Origin: an uncultured Eubacteriales bacterium
Lineage (GTDB): Bacteria > Bacillota > Clostridia > Oscillospirales > Ruminococcaceae
NCBI GenBank assembly: GCA_900314975.1
Contig: OMXI01000018.1
Span: 1-64,000 of the forward strand
Reading direction: 5' to 3'
Length of the DNA stretch: 64,000 nucleotides
Shown: piece by piece, positions 38,425 through 45,810 of the stretch
Layout of the letters: every line of letters begins with the position of its first letter
Numbering within the stretch: the stretch's first letter is position 1
The notes under the pieces: model-generated
The model's input: only the letters and a program-made list of their open reading frames with translations
Databases searched by the model: none
What the model was told of the DNA's origin: nothing
Made by a program: the position numbers and the translations under genes

Positions 38425-39143
38425 TGAATATCAATGCAACAGGTCTTGATTTTATCGACCTCAATGAAGCGCTGCGCCAGAGCCGCGGCAGCTGCACCAT
38501 AACCAATTGCCTCGGGCAGAGATTTTTAGCCGCAGGTATCTCCGACAAGACCGTTACCGTCAGCGGTATCCCCGGCAATGCGCTGGGCGCTTACCTCAAC
38601 GGCGCTAAAATCGAGGTAATGGGCAACGCGCAGGACGCAGTCGGCGATACTATGAACGACGGAACTATCATTATCCACGGCAACGTAGGTGACGCAGTCG
38701 GCTATGCAATGCGCGGCGGTCACATCTATGTACGGGGCAACGCAGGCTACCGCGCTGGCATACATATGAAAGCCTATAAGGAAAAGCAGCCCGCTATCGT
38801 CATCGGCGGCAAGGCAGGCAGCTTTTTGGGAGAATACCAGGCAGGCGGAACTATCATCGTGCTTGGTCTTGTCGATAACGACAAGCCTATCGTCAGCAAC
38901 TTTACCTCAACAGGTATGCACGGCGGCAAGATGTTTCTGCGCAGCGACTGCAAGGGCATAAAGTTTCCCAGCCAGGTGCATACACACCTCGCGGATAAAA
39001 AAGAGCTTGATGAGATAGACCACTATCTTAGGCATTTCTGCTCGTATTTTGACTATGATATAAAGGAGCTTGTCAACTCTCCTTTCACAGTCGTTATGCC
39101 CGACAGCAAAAACCCGTATCGACAGATGTATGTTGCAAATTAG
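38424..39143 (+). CDS. Glutamate synthase GXGXG (alpha, GltB3) subunit
   Basis: 239 residues forming the right-handed beta helix of GltB domain 3, with glycine repeats each turn: SGIPGNALGAYLNGA, MGNAQDAVGDTMNDG, HGNVGDAVGYAMRGGH and RGNAGYRAGIHM. The domain is structural and holds the ammonia channel of the enzyme. It completes the three-piece large subunit together with the genes at 34128 and 35225. The TAG stop at 39141-39143 is also the first three bases of a palindromic repeat element, so the native C-terminus may have been altered by the insertion. Confidence 0.92.
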   Translation: MNINATGLDFIDLNEALRQSRGSCTITNCLGQRFLAAGISDKTVTVSGIPGNALGAYLNGAKIEVMGNAQDAVGDTMNDGTIIIHGNVGDAVGYAMRGGHIYVRGNAGYRAGIHMKAYKEKQPAIVIGGKAGSFLGEYQAGGTIIVLGLVDNDKPIVSNFTSTGMHGGKMFLRSDCKGIKFPSQVHTHLADKKELDEIDHYLRHFCSYFDYDIKELVNSPFTVVMPDSKNPYRQMYVAN

Positions 39144-39243
39144 AAGTAAGAGGTGAGAAGTAAGAAGTAAGATACTGCTTTAGCAGCTATGGCATAGAGA
39201 TAAGAGCTTTATCTTACCTCTTACATCTTATTTCTTACATCTA
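39141..39243. repeat. Palindromic MITE-like element with heptad arms
   Basis: About 33-bp terminal inverted arms (left TAGAAGTAAGAGGTGAGAAG..., right ...TTATTTCTTACATCTA) built from imperfect copies of GTAAGAG flank a 35-bp centre. The arms match each other at roughly three quarters of positions. The element fills the gap between the GXGXG subunit and glnA and supplies the former's stop codon. Confidence 0.65.
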
Positions 39244-39260
39244 AAAGCAGGAGGAAAACT

Positions 39261-40469
39261 ATGAAATACACCGCACAGGAGATATTACAGTACACACAGG
39301 AGGAAGATGTCAAGTTCATCAGGCTTGCATTCTGTGATGTTTTCGGCAAGCAAAAGAACATTTCCATAATGCCCTGCGAGCTTGAAAAAGCATTTGAACA
39401 AGGTATCGGCTTTGACGCATCGGCTGTGCGGGGCTTTGGCAACGAGGCTCGCTCGGACCTTATGCTTTTTCCTGACCCCGACACGCTCTCGGTGTTGCCG
39501 TGGCGACCAGAACACGGGCGTGTGGTAAGGATGTTCTGCTCGATAAAAAAACCGAATGACCGGGACTTTGAGTGCGACACAAGAAGCCTTCTTGTCAAAG
39601 CCGTGCAGGACGCAAAAGCACAGGGCATAGAGTTTTCTTTCGGCTCTGCGCTGGAGTTTTACCTGTTCAAGCTTGACGAGAACGACAACCCGACAACTAT
39701 CCCCTACGACACCGCGGGATATATGGACATAGCACCCGAGGATAAGGGCGAGAACATAAGGCGGCAGATCTGCCTGCATCTTGAACAGATGGGTATTACA
39801 CCGCAGAACTCGCACCATGAAGAAGGACCGGGACAGAACAAAATAGATTTCCATTACGCCGACCCCCTTACCGCCGCAGACGATGCGATGTCATATAAAA
39901 CCGTCGTCAAGACTGTTGCCCACGCAAACGGGCTGTTTGCCGACTTTTCGCCCAAGCCGCTGAAGGATAAGCCGGGCAACGCTTTTCACATCAATATCTC
40001 CGTTGGCAGCGACACGCACCACACTATCCTGCCATCGGTGATAGCGGGAATAATGCATCACATAAAGGATATAAGCCTGTTTCTCGACCCGTGCGATGCA
40101 TCTTACGAAAGACTTGGCAAGTTCAAGGCTCCGAAGTTCATATCGTGGTCGGGCGAGAACCGCTCACAGCTTATTCGCATACCCGCCGCAAAGGGCGAGT
40201 ACAGACGTGCCGAGCTGCGCAGCGCAGACCCTACTGCCAATCCGTATCTTGCCTATGCCCTGCTTATCTACGCAGGGCTTGACGGCATAAAGAACAATCT
40301 GTATCTGCCGCCTGTTGCCGACTTTGACCTGTTCAGTGCGGACGAATCGGTGACAAAGGACTTTGATACCCTGCCCGAAAGCCTTGCCCAAGCCAAAAAG
40401 CTGGCAGCTGACAGCAGCTTTGTCAAAGCCCACCTGCCGCAAAGGCTTATCGACATCTATTGCAAGTAA
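39261..40469 (+). CDS. glnA: Glutamine synthetase type I
   Basis: 402 residues, shorter than the usual ~444. The beta-grasp domain has KFIRLAFCDVFGKQKN and GFDASAVRGFG. Catalytic motifs are SALEFYLF, HHEEGPGQNKIDFHYADPLTAADD, KPGNAFHINISVG (ATP-binding) and RSADPTANPYLAYALLIYAGLDG. The regulatory adenylylation loop (N-L-Y-D/E-L) expected near KNNLYLPP reads NNLYLPPVADFD, so adenylylation is unlikely. The genome segment therefore has both GSI and GSIII. GGAGG precedes the ATG. It is cotranscribed with the glutamate synthase genes, giving a complete GS-GOGAT operon. Confidence 0.95.
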   Translation: MKYTAQEILQYTQEEDVKFIRLAFCDVFGKQKNISIMPCELEKAFEQGIGFDASAVRGFGNEARSDLMLFPDPDTLSVLPWRPEHGRVVRMFCSIKKPNDRDFECDTRSLLVKAVQDAKAQGIEFSFGSALEFYLFKLDENDNPTTIPYDTAGYMDIAPEDKGENIRRQICLHLEQMGITPQNSHHEEGPGQNKIDFHYADPLTAADDAMSYKTVVKTVAHANGLFADFSPKPLKDKPGNAFHINISVGSDTHHTILPSVIAGIMHHIKDISLFLDPCDASYERLGKFKAPKFISWSGENRSQLIRIPAAKGEYRRAELRSADPTANPYLAYALLIYAGLDGIKNNLYLPPVADFDLFSADESVTKDFDTLPESLAQAKKLAADSSFVKAHLPQRLIDIYCK

Positions 40470-40484
40470 AACGGGGTGCTTTTT

Positions 40485-40946
40485 TTGGAGAATATCGAGT
40501 TTGTGTGGACTGACGGAGCAAACAGTGATTTTCAAGTTTTCTATCAGATAACCGAGGACTATTACAGCAGCCTTGTCGGCGGCGTGAGCAAACGCAAAGG
40601 CTTTGTTCCGTATAATGCTTCGGCTCAGATACCTGACGTTCTGATAGCTTATGATGACGGTAAAGCTGTAGGCTGTGCAGGCTTGAAAAAATATGATGAC
40701 AAAAGCACCGAAATAAAGCGTGTATGGGTGCAGCCCGAATACAGAAGACAGCATATCGCAGGCAAAATGATGCAGCTTGTTGAGCAAAAAGCCAAAGAGC
40801 AGGGTTTTGCAAGAGTGATACTTCAGACCAGACCGCAGATGACCGAGGCGGTGGCTATGTACACAAAGCGCGGATATTATCTGATACCGAACTATCCGCC
40901 CTACGATAAGCTCGTCGGTGCGGTGTGCTATGCAAAAGACCTTTAA
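40485..40946 (+). CDS. GNAT-family N-acetyltransferase
   Basis: About 153 residues with a typical GNAT core: strand VLIAYDDGKAVGCAGLKKY, then VWVQPEYRRQHIAGKMM (acetyl-CoA pyrophosphate loop, R/Q-x-x-x-x-G), VILQTRPQMTEAVAMYTKRGYY and the terminal strand. The substrate is not evident. I place the start at TTG 40485, since GGGGTG lies 6 nt before it; a GTG at 40476 is inside that ribosome site. It lies 15 bp after glnA and 33 bp before the ANTAR regulator, so it belongs to the nitrogen operon and may acetylate an amine or amino acid. Confidence 0.8.
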   Translation: MENIEFVWTDGANSDFQVFYQITEDYYSSLVGGVSKRKGFVPYNASAQIPDVLIAYDDGKAVGCAGLKKYDDKSTEIKRVWVQPEYRRQHIAGKMMQLVEQKAKEQGFARVILQTRPQMTEAVAMYTKRGYYLIPNYPPYDKLVGAVCYAKDL

Positions 40947-40979
40947 CAGCATGAAAAAAACATCAAAGGAGGGATAAGA

Positions 40980-41576
40980 TTGCAGCTCAAACAGCGCAGA
41001 TACAGCGTGCTGATAGTCTCCTCGCAGCCTAAATTCAATCAGGCGCTTACCGAGCTTATCAGTTCAAGGCGCAACTACGACAGCGAGCTTGAAACGAGCG
41101 TGAGCGGTGCAAAAAGAAGACTGCTTGAACGCAGCTTTGATATGCTGATAATCAACGTCCCTCTGCCAGACGACGACGGGATAAGCCTTGCGATAGACCG
41201 AAGTGCAGGCATGGGCTGTGCGGTGCTTTTGCTCGTTAAGAGCGAATACTACCCGACTGTGTTTGACAGGGTGTGTCCTCACGGGGTGTACACACTGCCT
41301 AAGCCGTCGCCAAAGCAGATGGTATCGCAGGCGTTCGACTGGCTCGAAAGCACAAAGGAAAGGCTTCGCAGGCTCGAAAAAAAATCCGTCTCGCTTGAGG
41401 ATAAAATGCAGGAGATACGCCTTGTGAACAGAGCAAAATGGCTGCTTATCTCGGAAAAAGGAATGACCGAGGACGACGCCCACCGCTATATCGAAAAGCT
41501 CGCAATGGACAAGTGTATAACCAAGCACGACGCAGCACAGCAAATCATCTCACAATATGAAAAAGCTTCGCAGTAA
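40980..41576 (+). CDS. ANTAR-domain response regulator (putative transcription antiterminator)
   Basis: 198 residues. The receiver-like domain (1-120) is degenerate: the phosphoacceptor position reads MLIINVPLPDDDG, without the usual aspartate at the strand end. A coiled coil (STKERLRRLEKKSVSLEDKM) leads to a C-terminal three-helix ANTAR domain, VNRAKWLLISEKGMTEDDAH then RYIEKLAMDKCITKHDAAQQ, with the conserved RAKWLL-x3-K-GM-x-E-x2-A-x3-I pattern. ANTAR proteins bind paired RNA hairpins and prevent intrinsic termination in leaders of nitrogen and ethanolamine operons. A TTG start with GGAGG 7 nt upstream is used. It ends the rightward nitrogen operon. Confidence 0.9.
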   Translation: MQLKQRRYSVLIVSSQPKFNQALTELISSRRNYDSELETSVSGAKRRLLERSFDMLIINVPLPDDDGISLAIDRSAGMGCAVLLLVKSEYYPTVFDRVCPHGVYTLPKPSPKQMVSQAFDWLESTKERLRRLEKKSVSLEDKMQEIRLVNRAKWLLISEKGMTEDDAHRYIEKLAMDKCITKHDAAQQIISQYEKASQ

Positions 41577-41592
41577 ATGCGGAGCTTTTTTT
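41560..41592 (+). terminator. Terminator of rightward nitrogen operon
   Basis: AAAAAGCTTCGCA pairs with TGCGGAGCTTTTT around GTAAA, with seven T; the stem overlaps the last codons of the ANTAR gene. Confidence 0.9.
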
Positions 41593-41608
41593 ATCCTCGG
41601 TCTGTTGC

Positions 41609-41824
41609 TGCAAATCCCTGTCAGATCCCAATGATGTCATTTCTCTTGACGTGTACACCACACACATTCAGGAAATAATCGAGTCCACCAACATCAACGG
41701 CAAGGGATACGGCTTTATCGTCGATAAAGACACAACACTCATTGCCCACCCCGATAAGTCGCTCAACGGAGCAAATATCAGCAAGCTCGGCGGCGTGCTT
41801 ATGGCTTTAAATATGTACGAGTGA
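41609..41824 (+). pseudogene. Fragment of a Cache-domain chemoreceptor or sensor
   Basis: In one frame 41609-41824 reads DVISLDVYTTHIQEIIESTN, then GKGYGFIVDKDTTLIAHPDK and SLNGANISKLGG before a TGA. This is the distal part of a double Cache sensor domain as found in methyl-accepting chemotaxis and GGDEF proteins. There is no start, membrane segment or output domain, so it is a relic left between two convergent transcription units. Confidence 0.7.
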
Positions 41825-41853
41825 CAGCAAACAATTTGATCGCACCAAAAACA

Positions 41854-41884
41854 ACAGACGTAAGGTTTTATCCCTCACGCCTGT
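41854..41884 (-). terminator. Bidirectional terminator after radical SAM gene
   Basis: ACAGGCGTGAGG pairs with CCTTACGTCTGT; a T-rich tract follows on both strands. Confidence 0.7.
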
Positions 41885-41885
41885 T

Positions 41886-42905
41886 TTATTTTTCTGTGTT
41901 TCTTGCGCAATAGGGCGACTCGTACAGCTTGCCGTGTACAAAGTAGTTATACGAGCGGCATCCGCCGCCGCAGTATTCACCGAGTTCACACTGCGCGCAT
42001 TTGCCCGTCAGAAGCTCCTTGGTGAACTTTCTGTTATACGCAAACTTTTCGGGGTCTTTCCATATGCTCTTTAGCGACTGCCGCCGCACATTGCCCTCAT
42101 TGAAGCGCTCATCATACATTGATTCGCAGCCGCGCACATTCCCCACGCTGTCAATTCCTATCGAGGATATACCCGCAAGGCAGCCCTTGAAGAACGCCCT
42201 GCCGCTGCGGTTGCCGCGCAGTCTGCCGTCGGCTTGCGTAAAATAACCGATATTGTCAGCCATGCCTATCGAGAACGGGACAGTATCCGCATTTTCGTCT
42301 ATAAAATCCATTACCCTGCAAAAATCGAACCTGTGGTCAAGCTCGCCGTCAGATGCGTTGCCCATAGGCGAGCAAGCCTGAAGCTGCCACGCAAAAATAT
42401 TGTATCCCCTCAAGCTCTCAAGCATCTGTTCAAGGCACTGCGCGTTCTCGCGGTGAAGAGTCGTGATAATGCTTGTGGGAATGCCCGCAGCTGTCAGTGC
42501 GGATACAGCATTCAAAGCCCTGTCAAAGCTGCCCGCCTGTCTGAACCTGTCGTGTACCTCGCGCGGTCCGTCAAGTGATACCGATACCGACTCGACCCCT
42601 GCGCTTTTAAGCTCGCCCAGCACCCTCTCATCAAAAAGAAATCCGTTCGTGATGATATTCACTGCCGCGCCGCCGCTTGTCAGGCGCTTGGCTATATCGC
42701 ACCAATCACGGCGCATGAACACCTCTCCGCCGATAAGCGACACCCTTTTGCACCCAAGAGCAATAAGCTCATCAGCGACCCTGAAGCATTCCTGCGAAGA
42801 AAGCTCATTCTCCCTCGCGCGACCTGCCCGCGAGCCGCAGTATCTGCAATTAAAGCAGCAAGCCAGCGTTATTTCCCACACGCACCTTGTAAGCGTGAAT
42901 GTCAT
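41886..42905 (-). CDS. Radical SAM/SPASM domain enzyme
   Basis: 339 residues from ATG 42905, which overlaps the preceding stop (ATGA). The radical SAM cluster motif CCFNCRYCGS (C-x3-C-x2-C within TLACCFNCRYC) is near residues 15-24, followed by SLIGGEVFMRRDW (GGE), IITNGFLFD and SVSLDGPREVHDRFR. The C-terminal SPASM region has CLAGISSIGIDSVGNVRGCES and CAQCELGEYCGGGC, for auxiliary Fe-S clusters. SPASM proteins usually modify ribosomally made peptides or act as anaerobic sulfatase maturases. The overlapping upstream zinc-ribbon protein is therefore a candidate substrate or partner. The substrate is not known from sequence. Confidence 0.9.
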   Translation of the reverse strand: MTFTLTRCVWEITLACCFNCRYCGSRAGRARENELSSQECFRVADELIALGCKRVSLIGGEVFMRRDWCDIAKRLTSGGAAVNIITNGFLFDERVLGELKSAGVESVSVSLDGPREVHDRFRQAGSFDRALNAVSALTAAGIPTSIITTLHRENAQCLEQMLESLRGYNIFAWQLQACSPMGNASDGELDHRFDFCRVMDFIDENADTVPFSIGMADNIGYFTQADGRLRGNRSGRAFFKGCLAGISSIGIDSVGNVRGCESMYDERFNEGNVRRQSLKSIWKDPEKFAYNRKFTKELLTGKCAQCELGEYCGGGCRSYNYFVHGKLYESPYCARNTEK

Positions 42906-43294
42906 GCCTTGTTTCCGCCGCCTGCGGTGTCCATCGGGCTTCCGCACTCGCTGCAGAAATTAGAACCCTTTGGAATAAAGCTGCCGCACTTGCTGCACTG
43001 CACCTTATCGGGAGATGCCTGCTGCGCGGTGGGCTGTACAGGCTCCTGCGGCGCAGGAGAAGGTACGGCAGACATTGGAAAACCCATACCGCCGCCATTC
43101 ATAAACTGCGGACCCGCATAGGTCATCATAGCAGACGGATTGCTCGGCTGCGCAAAAACAGGCATCTGTTCAGGTCCTGCGTACACCCCTTCACACGAGG
43201 GCTGTTCACCCCTGCGTTCAGCAGCACGCTCTGGGTATTTGGGGGAATCATTCATTATATCCTGTACATTGAGGTTCTTTTCATTATCACTCAT
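42902..43294 (-). CDS. Proline/glycine-rich protein with C-terminal zinc ribbon
   Basis: 130 residues. An acidic N-terminus (MSDNEKNLNVQDIMNDSP) is followed by a flexible P/G/M-rich stretch with two YAGP motifs (near 39-42 and 59-62) and FMNGGGMGFPM. The C-terminal zinc ribbon, CSKCGSFIPKGSNFCSECGS, is a C-x2-C-x10-C-x2-C site. No signal peptide. GAGGAGG lies before the ATG. The stop overlaps the radical SAM start, indicating translational coupling. It could be an adaptor, a scaffold, or a modification substrate; a zinc-ribbon protein of this type is also common as a regulator of unknown function. Confidence 0.75.
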   Translation of the reverse strand: MSDNEKNLNVQDIMNDSPKYPERAAERRGEQPSCEGVYAGPEQMPVFAQPSNPSAMMTYAGPQFMNGGGMGFPMSAVPSPAPQEPVQPTAQQASPDKVQCSKCGSFIPKGSNFCSECGSPMDTAGGGNKA

Positions 43295-43336
43295 AGCATT
43301 TCCTCCTCGTATAGCATATCAGCAAACACTGCTGCT

Positions 43337-44752
43337 TTAATCCTTTCTTTTCCTTTCGGGATAAAGACTGTAAAACCTCTGCTTATCCTCATACATTCTC
43401 GCATCAGCTTCCTTCATAGCCTTGCGCACATTGTCCGCAGTCTCCGCGCAGATACCTACCGAGAACGCCAGATTTTCAACCTTTGCAGCCGCCTCACGCA
43501 GCCTTGCAGCTCTTTGTTCAAGCACCTGCTGCGTCATCTCTGTCGTTATCAGCATAAATTCGTCGCCGCCCACACGGTATATCTCGCATTCGGGGAACTG
43601 CTCCTTGAGTACCTGCGCAGCCTTTTGCAAAAGCATATCACCTGCGTGGTGACCCTGATTGTCGTTGACCGCTTTAAGCCCGTTGAGGTCAGCAAAAACA
43701 ATACCCACCCTGCACTGCGCCGCAGCCTTATCCCCGCACAGCTCATCCACGCGCCTGTTCATCGCGTTACGGTTGTAAACACCCGTTAGCATATCCACAG
43801 TGCTCATAGTTTCGAGCTTGTCAAGCAGCTGATAGTTTGCTATCTCCGATGCGATAAAATATGTCGTAAGTCCGAGCGTGTCAATAATTTTGGGTGTCAT
43901 TGTCGTGTTGAAATTTATTGCCCAGATAAAACCGAAAATTTCATCACGGTACTCAAGCGGAAAAAGCACCAGGCTTTTAGCGCCCGCCTGCGTCATCGAC
44001 TCATACCATATCGGGTTTTGCTGTTTCAGGCTGCCCCAGTCCTGCGGCTTGCTGATTATAATGCACCTGCCGCCGCCTATCGTTGCAGGCCAGGTCTGTA
44101 CTATGTCAAAGAACTTATCGTCAACATAGTTGTGCATCGAAACAAGCTCGGTGTCGCTGCTCAAAGCCTCGCAAAGCACAGAGCATTTTCTCTGCTTGAA
44201 ATCCGAAAGCAGTATACAGCAGTGGTCTGCATCGCACATATCACGGATATCTCTTATGACCTCGTTTATCGTCGAGTAGAAATCCCCCGTGCCCCGCAGC
44301 TTTATACAGGTGTTAAGCACCTGCGAAAGCACATCATACGACAGATTGGTCATTCTGTCAGCCTCTGCTGCCTTTGTGAATTCCTGCGTGTAAGCGCAGT
44401 ATCCTATGTTTTCATCATCCGATTGCAGCGGTACCATAGTCACGCTGATCCAGAACGGCAGATTTGACGGAGTGATATATGTATGCATAGTCTGTCCCAG
44501 AACTGCACTGCGATAGCAGTACTCCTCAAAATTGCTGTCCTTTTTCATGTACCTGTCATAAAGCGAATTAGGTACAAACTCGGCAAGTTCTCTCTTATCA
44601 ACGCCCAGGGCTTTGAACCGCGTCGCCACATCGAGATAAGAATCATTTCCCGTTACTATACGAATGTCGCCGTATGTTCCGCCCGGCTTTTTCTCAACAG
44701 ATATGATAGATGTAGTCGGCTTGAATATGTCAGCAAATTGTTTAAAGTCCAT
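43337..44752 (-). CDS. Diguanylate cyclase with N-terminal PAS/GAF-like sensors
   Basis: 471 residues. The first ~290 residues form two sensory modules (an N-terminal domain starting MDFKQFADIF and a GAF-like domain starting near STINEVIRDIRDMCDADHCC). A coiled coil (ASEIANYQLLDKLETMS) leads to a GGDEF domain with the intact active site YRVGGDEFMLI and FADLNGLKAVND. The product should be c-di-GMP made from two GTP. No RxxD inhibitory site is obvious directly before the motif. A paralogue with the same layout is at 59539. It has its own promoter at 44831-44859 and lies 42 bp upstream of the zinc-ribbon gene. Confidence 0.92.
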   Translation of the reverse strand: MDFKQFADIFKPTTSIISVEKKPGGTYGDIRIVTGNDSYLDVATRFKALGVDKRELAEFVPNSLYDRYMKKDSNFEEYCYRSAVLGQTMHTYITPSNLPFWISVTMVPLQSDDENIGYCAYTQEFTKAAEADRMTNLSYDVLSQVLNTCIKLRGTGDFYSTINEVIRDIRDMCDADHCCILLSDFKQRKCSVLCEALSSDTELVSMHNYVDDKFFDIVQTWPATIGGGRCIIISKPQDWGSLKQQNPIWYESMTQAGAKSLVLFPLEYRDEIFGFIWAINFNTTMTPKIIDTLGLTTYFIASEIANYQLLDKLETMSTVDMLTGVYNRNAMNRRVDELCGDKAAAQCRVGIVFADLNGLKAVNDNQGHHAGDMLLQKAAQVLKEQFPECEIYRVGGDEFMLITTEMTQQVLEQRAARLREAAAKVENLAFSVGICAETADNVRKAMKEADARMYEDKQRFYSLYPERKRKD

Positions 44753-44830
44753 ATAGCAGCTTCCTTTCCGTCAGTTTTACCTGACAAGTGAACGCTTATG
44801 CTGTAAACGAAATGTTAATATGCTTTATAC

Positions 44831-44859
44831 AGTATACCACATCATCTCCAAAAAATCAA
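44831..44859 (-). promoter_or_regulatory. Promoter of diguanylate cyclase/radical SAM operon
   Basis: TTGATT (44854-44859), 17-bp spacer with TGG before TATACT (44831-44836), minus strand. Confidence 0.65.
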
Positions 44860-44942
44860 TGGGAGAGACCCGCAATTAACATATTTATTTTCTCACCCCT
44901 GCCGCACAGACCCCAAGCTCTTTATGTGTCCTTGTGTCAAAA

Positions 44943-44976
44943 CAAAAAGGCAGTGAGGTCTCCCCCACGCCTTTTG
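44943..44976 (-). terminator. Intrinsic terminator of DUF3592 gene
   Basis: Minus strand: CAAAAGGCGTGGGGG pairs with CCTCACTGCCTTTTTG, ending in T-rich sequence. Confidence 0.75.
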
Positions 44977-44997
44977 CCGATAATTTGTATTTGTGTC

Positions 44998-45642
44998 TTA
45001 CATCATCACCGAGTTTCGCTCGTTGCGTTTGCTCTTTACGCTTACAATAACAAGCATTATACCCAGCACCAAAAATGCTCCCGATATCACCGAAAGCGCA
45101 CTGATGACCGTGCTGTCGTCCTTTTCAATATACAGTTCCTTTGGATTATCGGGGTTGATATGCACAGTCACGACCTGACCTGTTTCGTACTTTGCAGGGT
45201 AGCTTCCGCTGTCGCTTTTCTGCTCGTATTCCCTGCCCTTGTATTCAAATCTGATAACGGGGAAATAGGTGCTTTCATTGCCGCTTCTTGAAATTACGTT
45301 ATCAACAATAACGCCCTGTACCTCAACACTGCAGCGAGCATACGACTGCCTCATGGAATGTACTATCACAAACATAAGTACAGCCAGAAACAGCGCCAGC
45401 ACAAAAAACATCACCGAAAGCCCCGTAAGTAAATGCCTTGCCGAGCGTGAGCTTATCGGGTTGCCCTTTTTATCATAAAACGGGCTGTAATCATATCCGT
45501 CATACTGACCATTGTTCTGATAATAGCCGTTTGCATTGCTTTGTATGTTTGCTCCGTCTTTCATATTAAGCTGCCGCTGCAGCTGCTTTTCTCTCGCATC
45601 AGCCCGCGCGAACTCGTCTTCATAATCAAAGCCGTTTCCCAT
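44998..45642 (-). CDS. DUF3592-like membrane protein
   Basis: 214 residues from ATG 45642, preceded by GGAGGAGAGAA; an upstream in-frame extension to 45870 lacks a ribosome site. A charged N-terminal region rich in N/Y/G is followed by one membrane helix (SVMFFVLALFLAVLMFVIVH), an extracytoplasmic beta domain with VEVQGVIVDNVISRSG and FEYKGREYEQKSDSG and VTVHINPDNPKELYIE (the DUF3592 pattern), then a second membrane helix and a basic tail. Function unknown. A distantly similar layout is seen in the gene at 47784. Confidence 0.8.
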   Translation of the reverse strand: MGNGFDYEDEFARADAREKQLQRQLNMKDGANIQSNANGYYQNNGQYDGYDYSPFYDKKGNPISSRSARHLLTGLSVMFFVLALFLAVLMFVIVHSMRQSYARCSVEVQGVIVDNVISRSGNESTYFPVIRFEYKGREYEQKSDSGSYPAKYETGQVVTVHINPDNPKELYIEKDDSTVISALSVISGAFLVLGIMLVIVSVKSKRNERNSVMM

Positions 45643-45745
45643 TTCTCTCCTCCGAAAGCTGAAATTTATACCTTTATTATACACCGTTTTCAAAAAAAAG
45701 CAAGTATGTTCATTCACCCGCTGACCCGCCTGAAAAGCGCAACAC

Positions 45746-45774
45746 TTGACGAATGTTATCAAAAGAAGTATAAT
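45746..45774 (+). promoter_or_regulatory. Promoter of LRR-CWB2 gene
   Basis: TTGACG (45746-45751), 17-bp spacer, TATAAT (45769-45774), about 37 bp before the TTG start. Confidence 0.75.
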
Positions 45775-45810
45775 TACAAAGTACGAAAATAACACGGGGA
45801 GGTCAAACAA

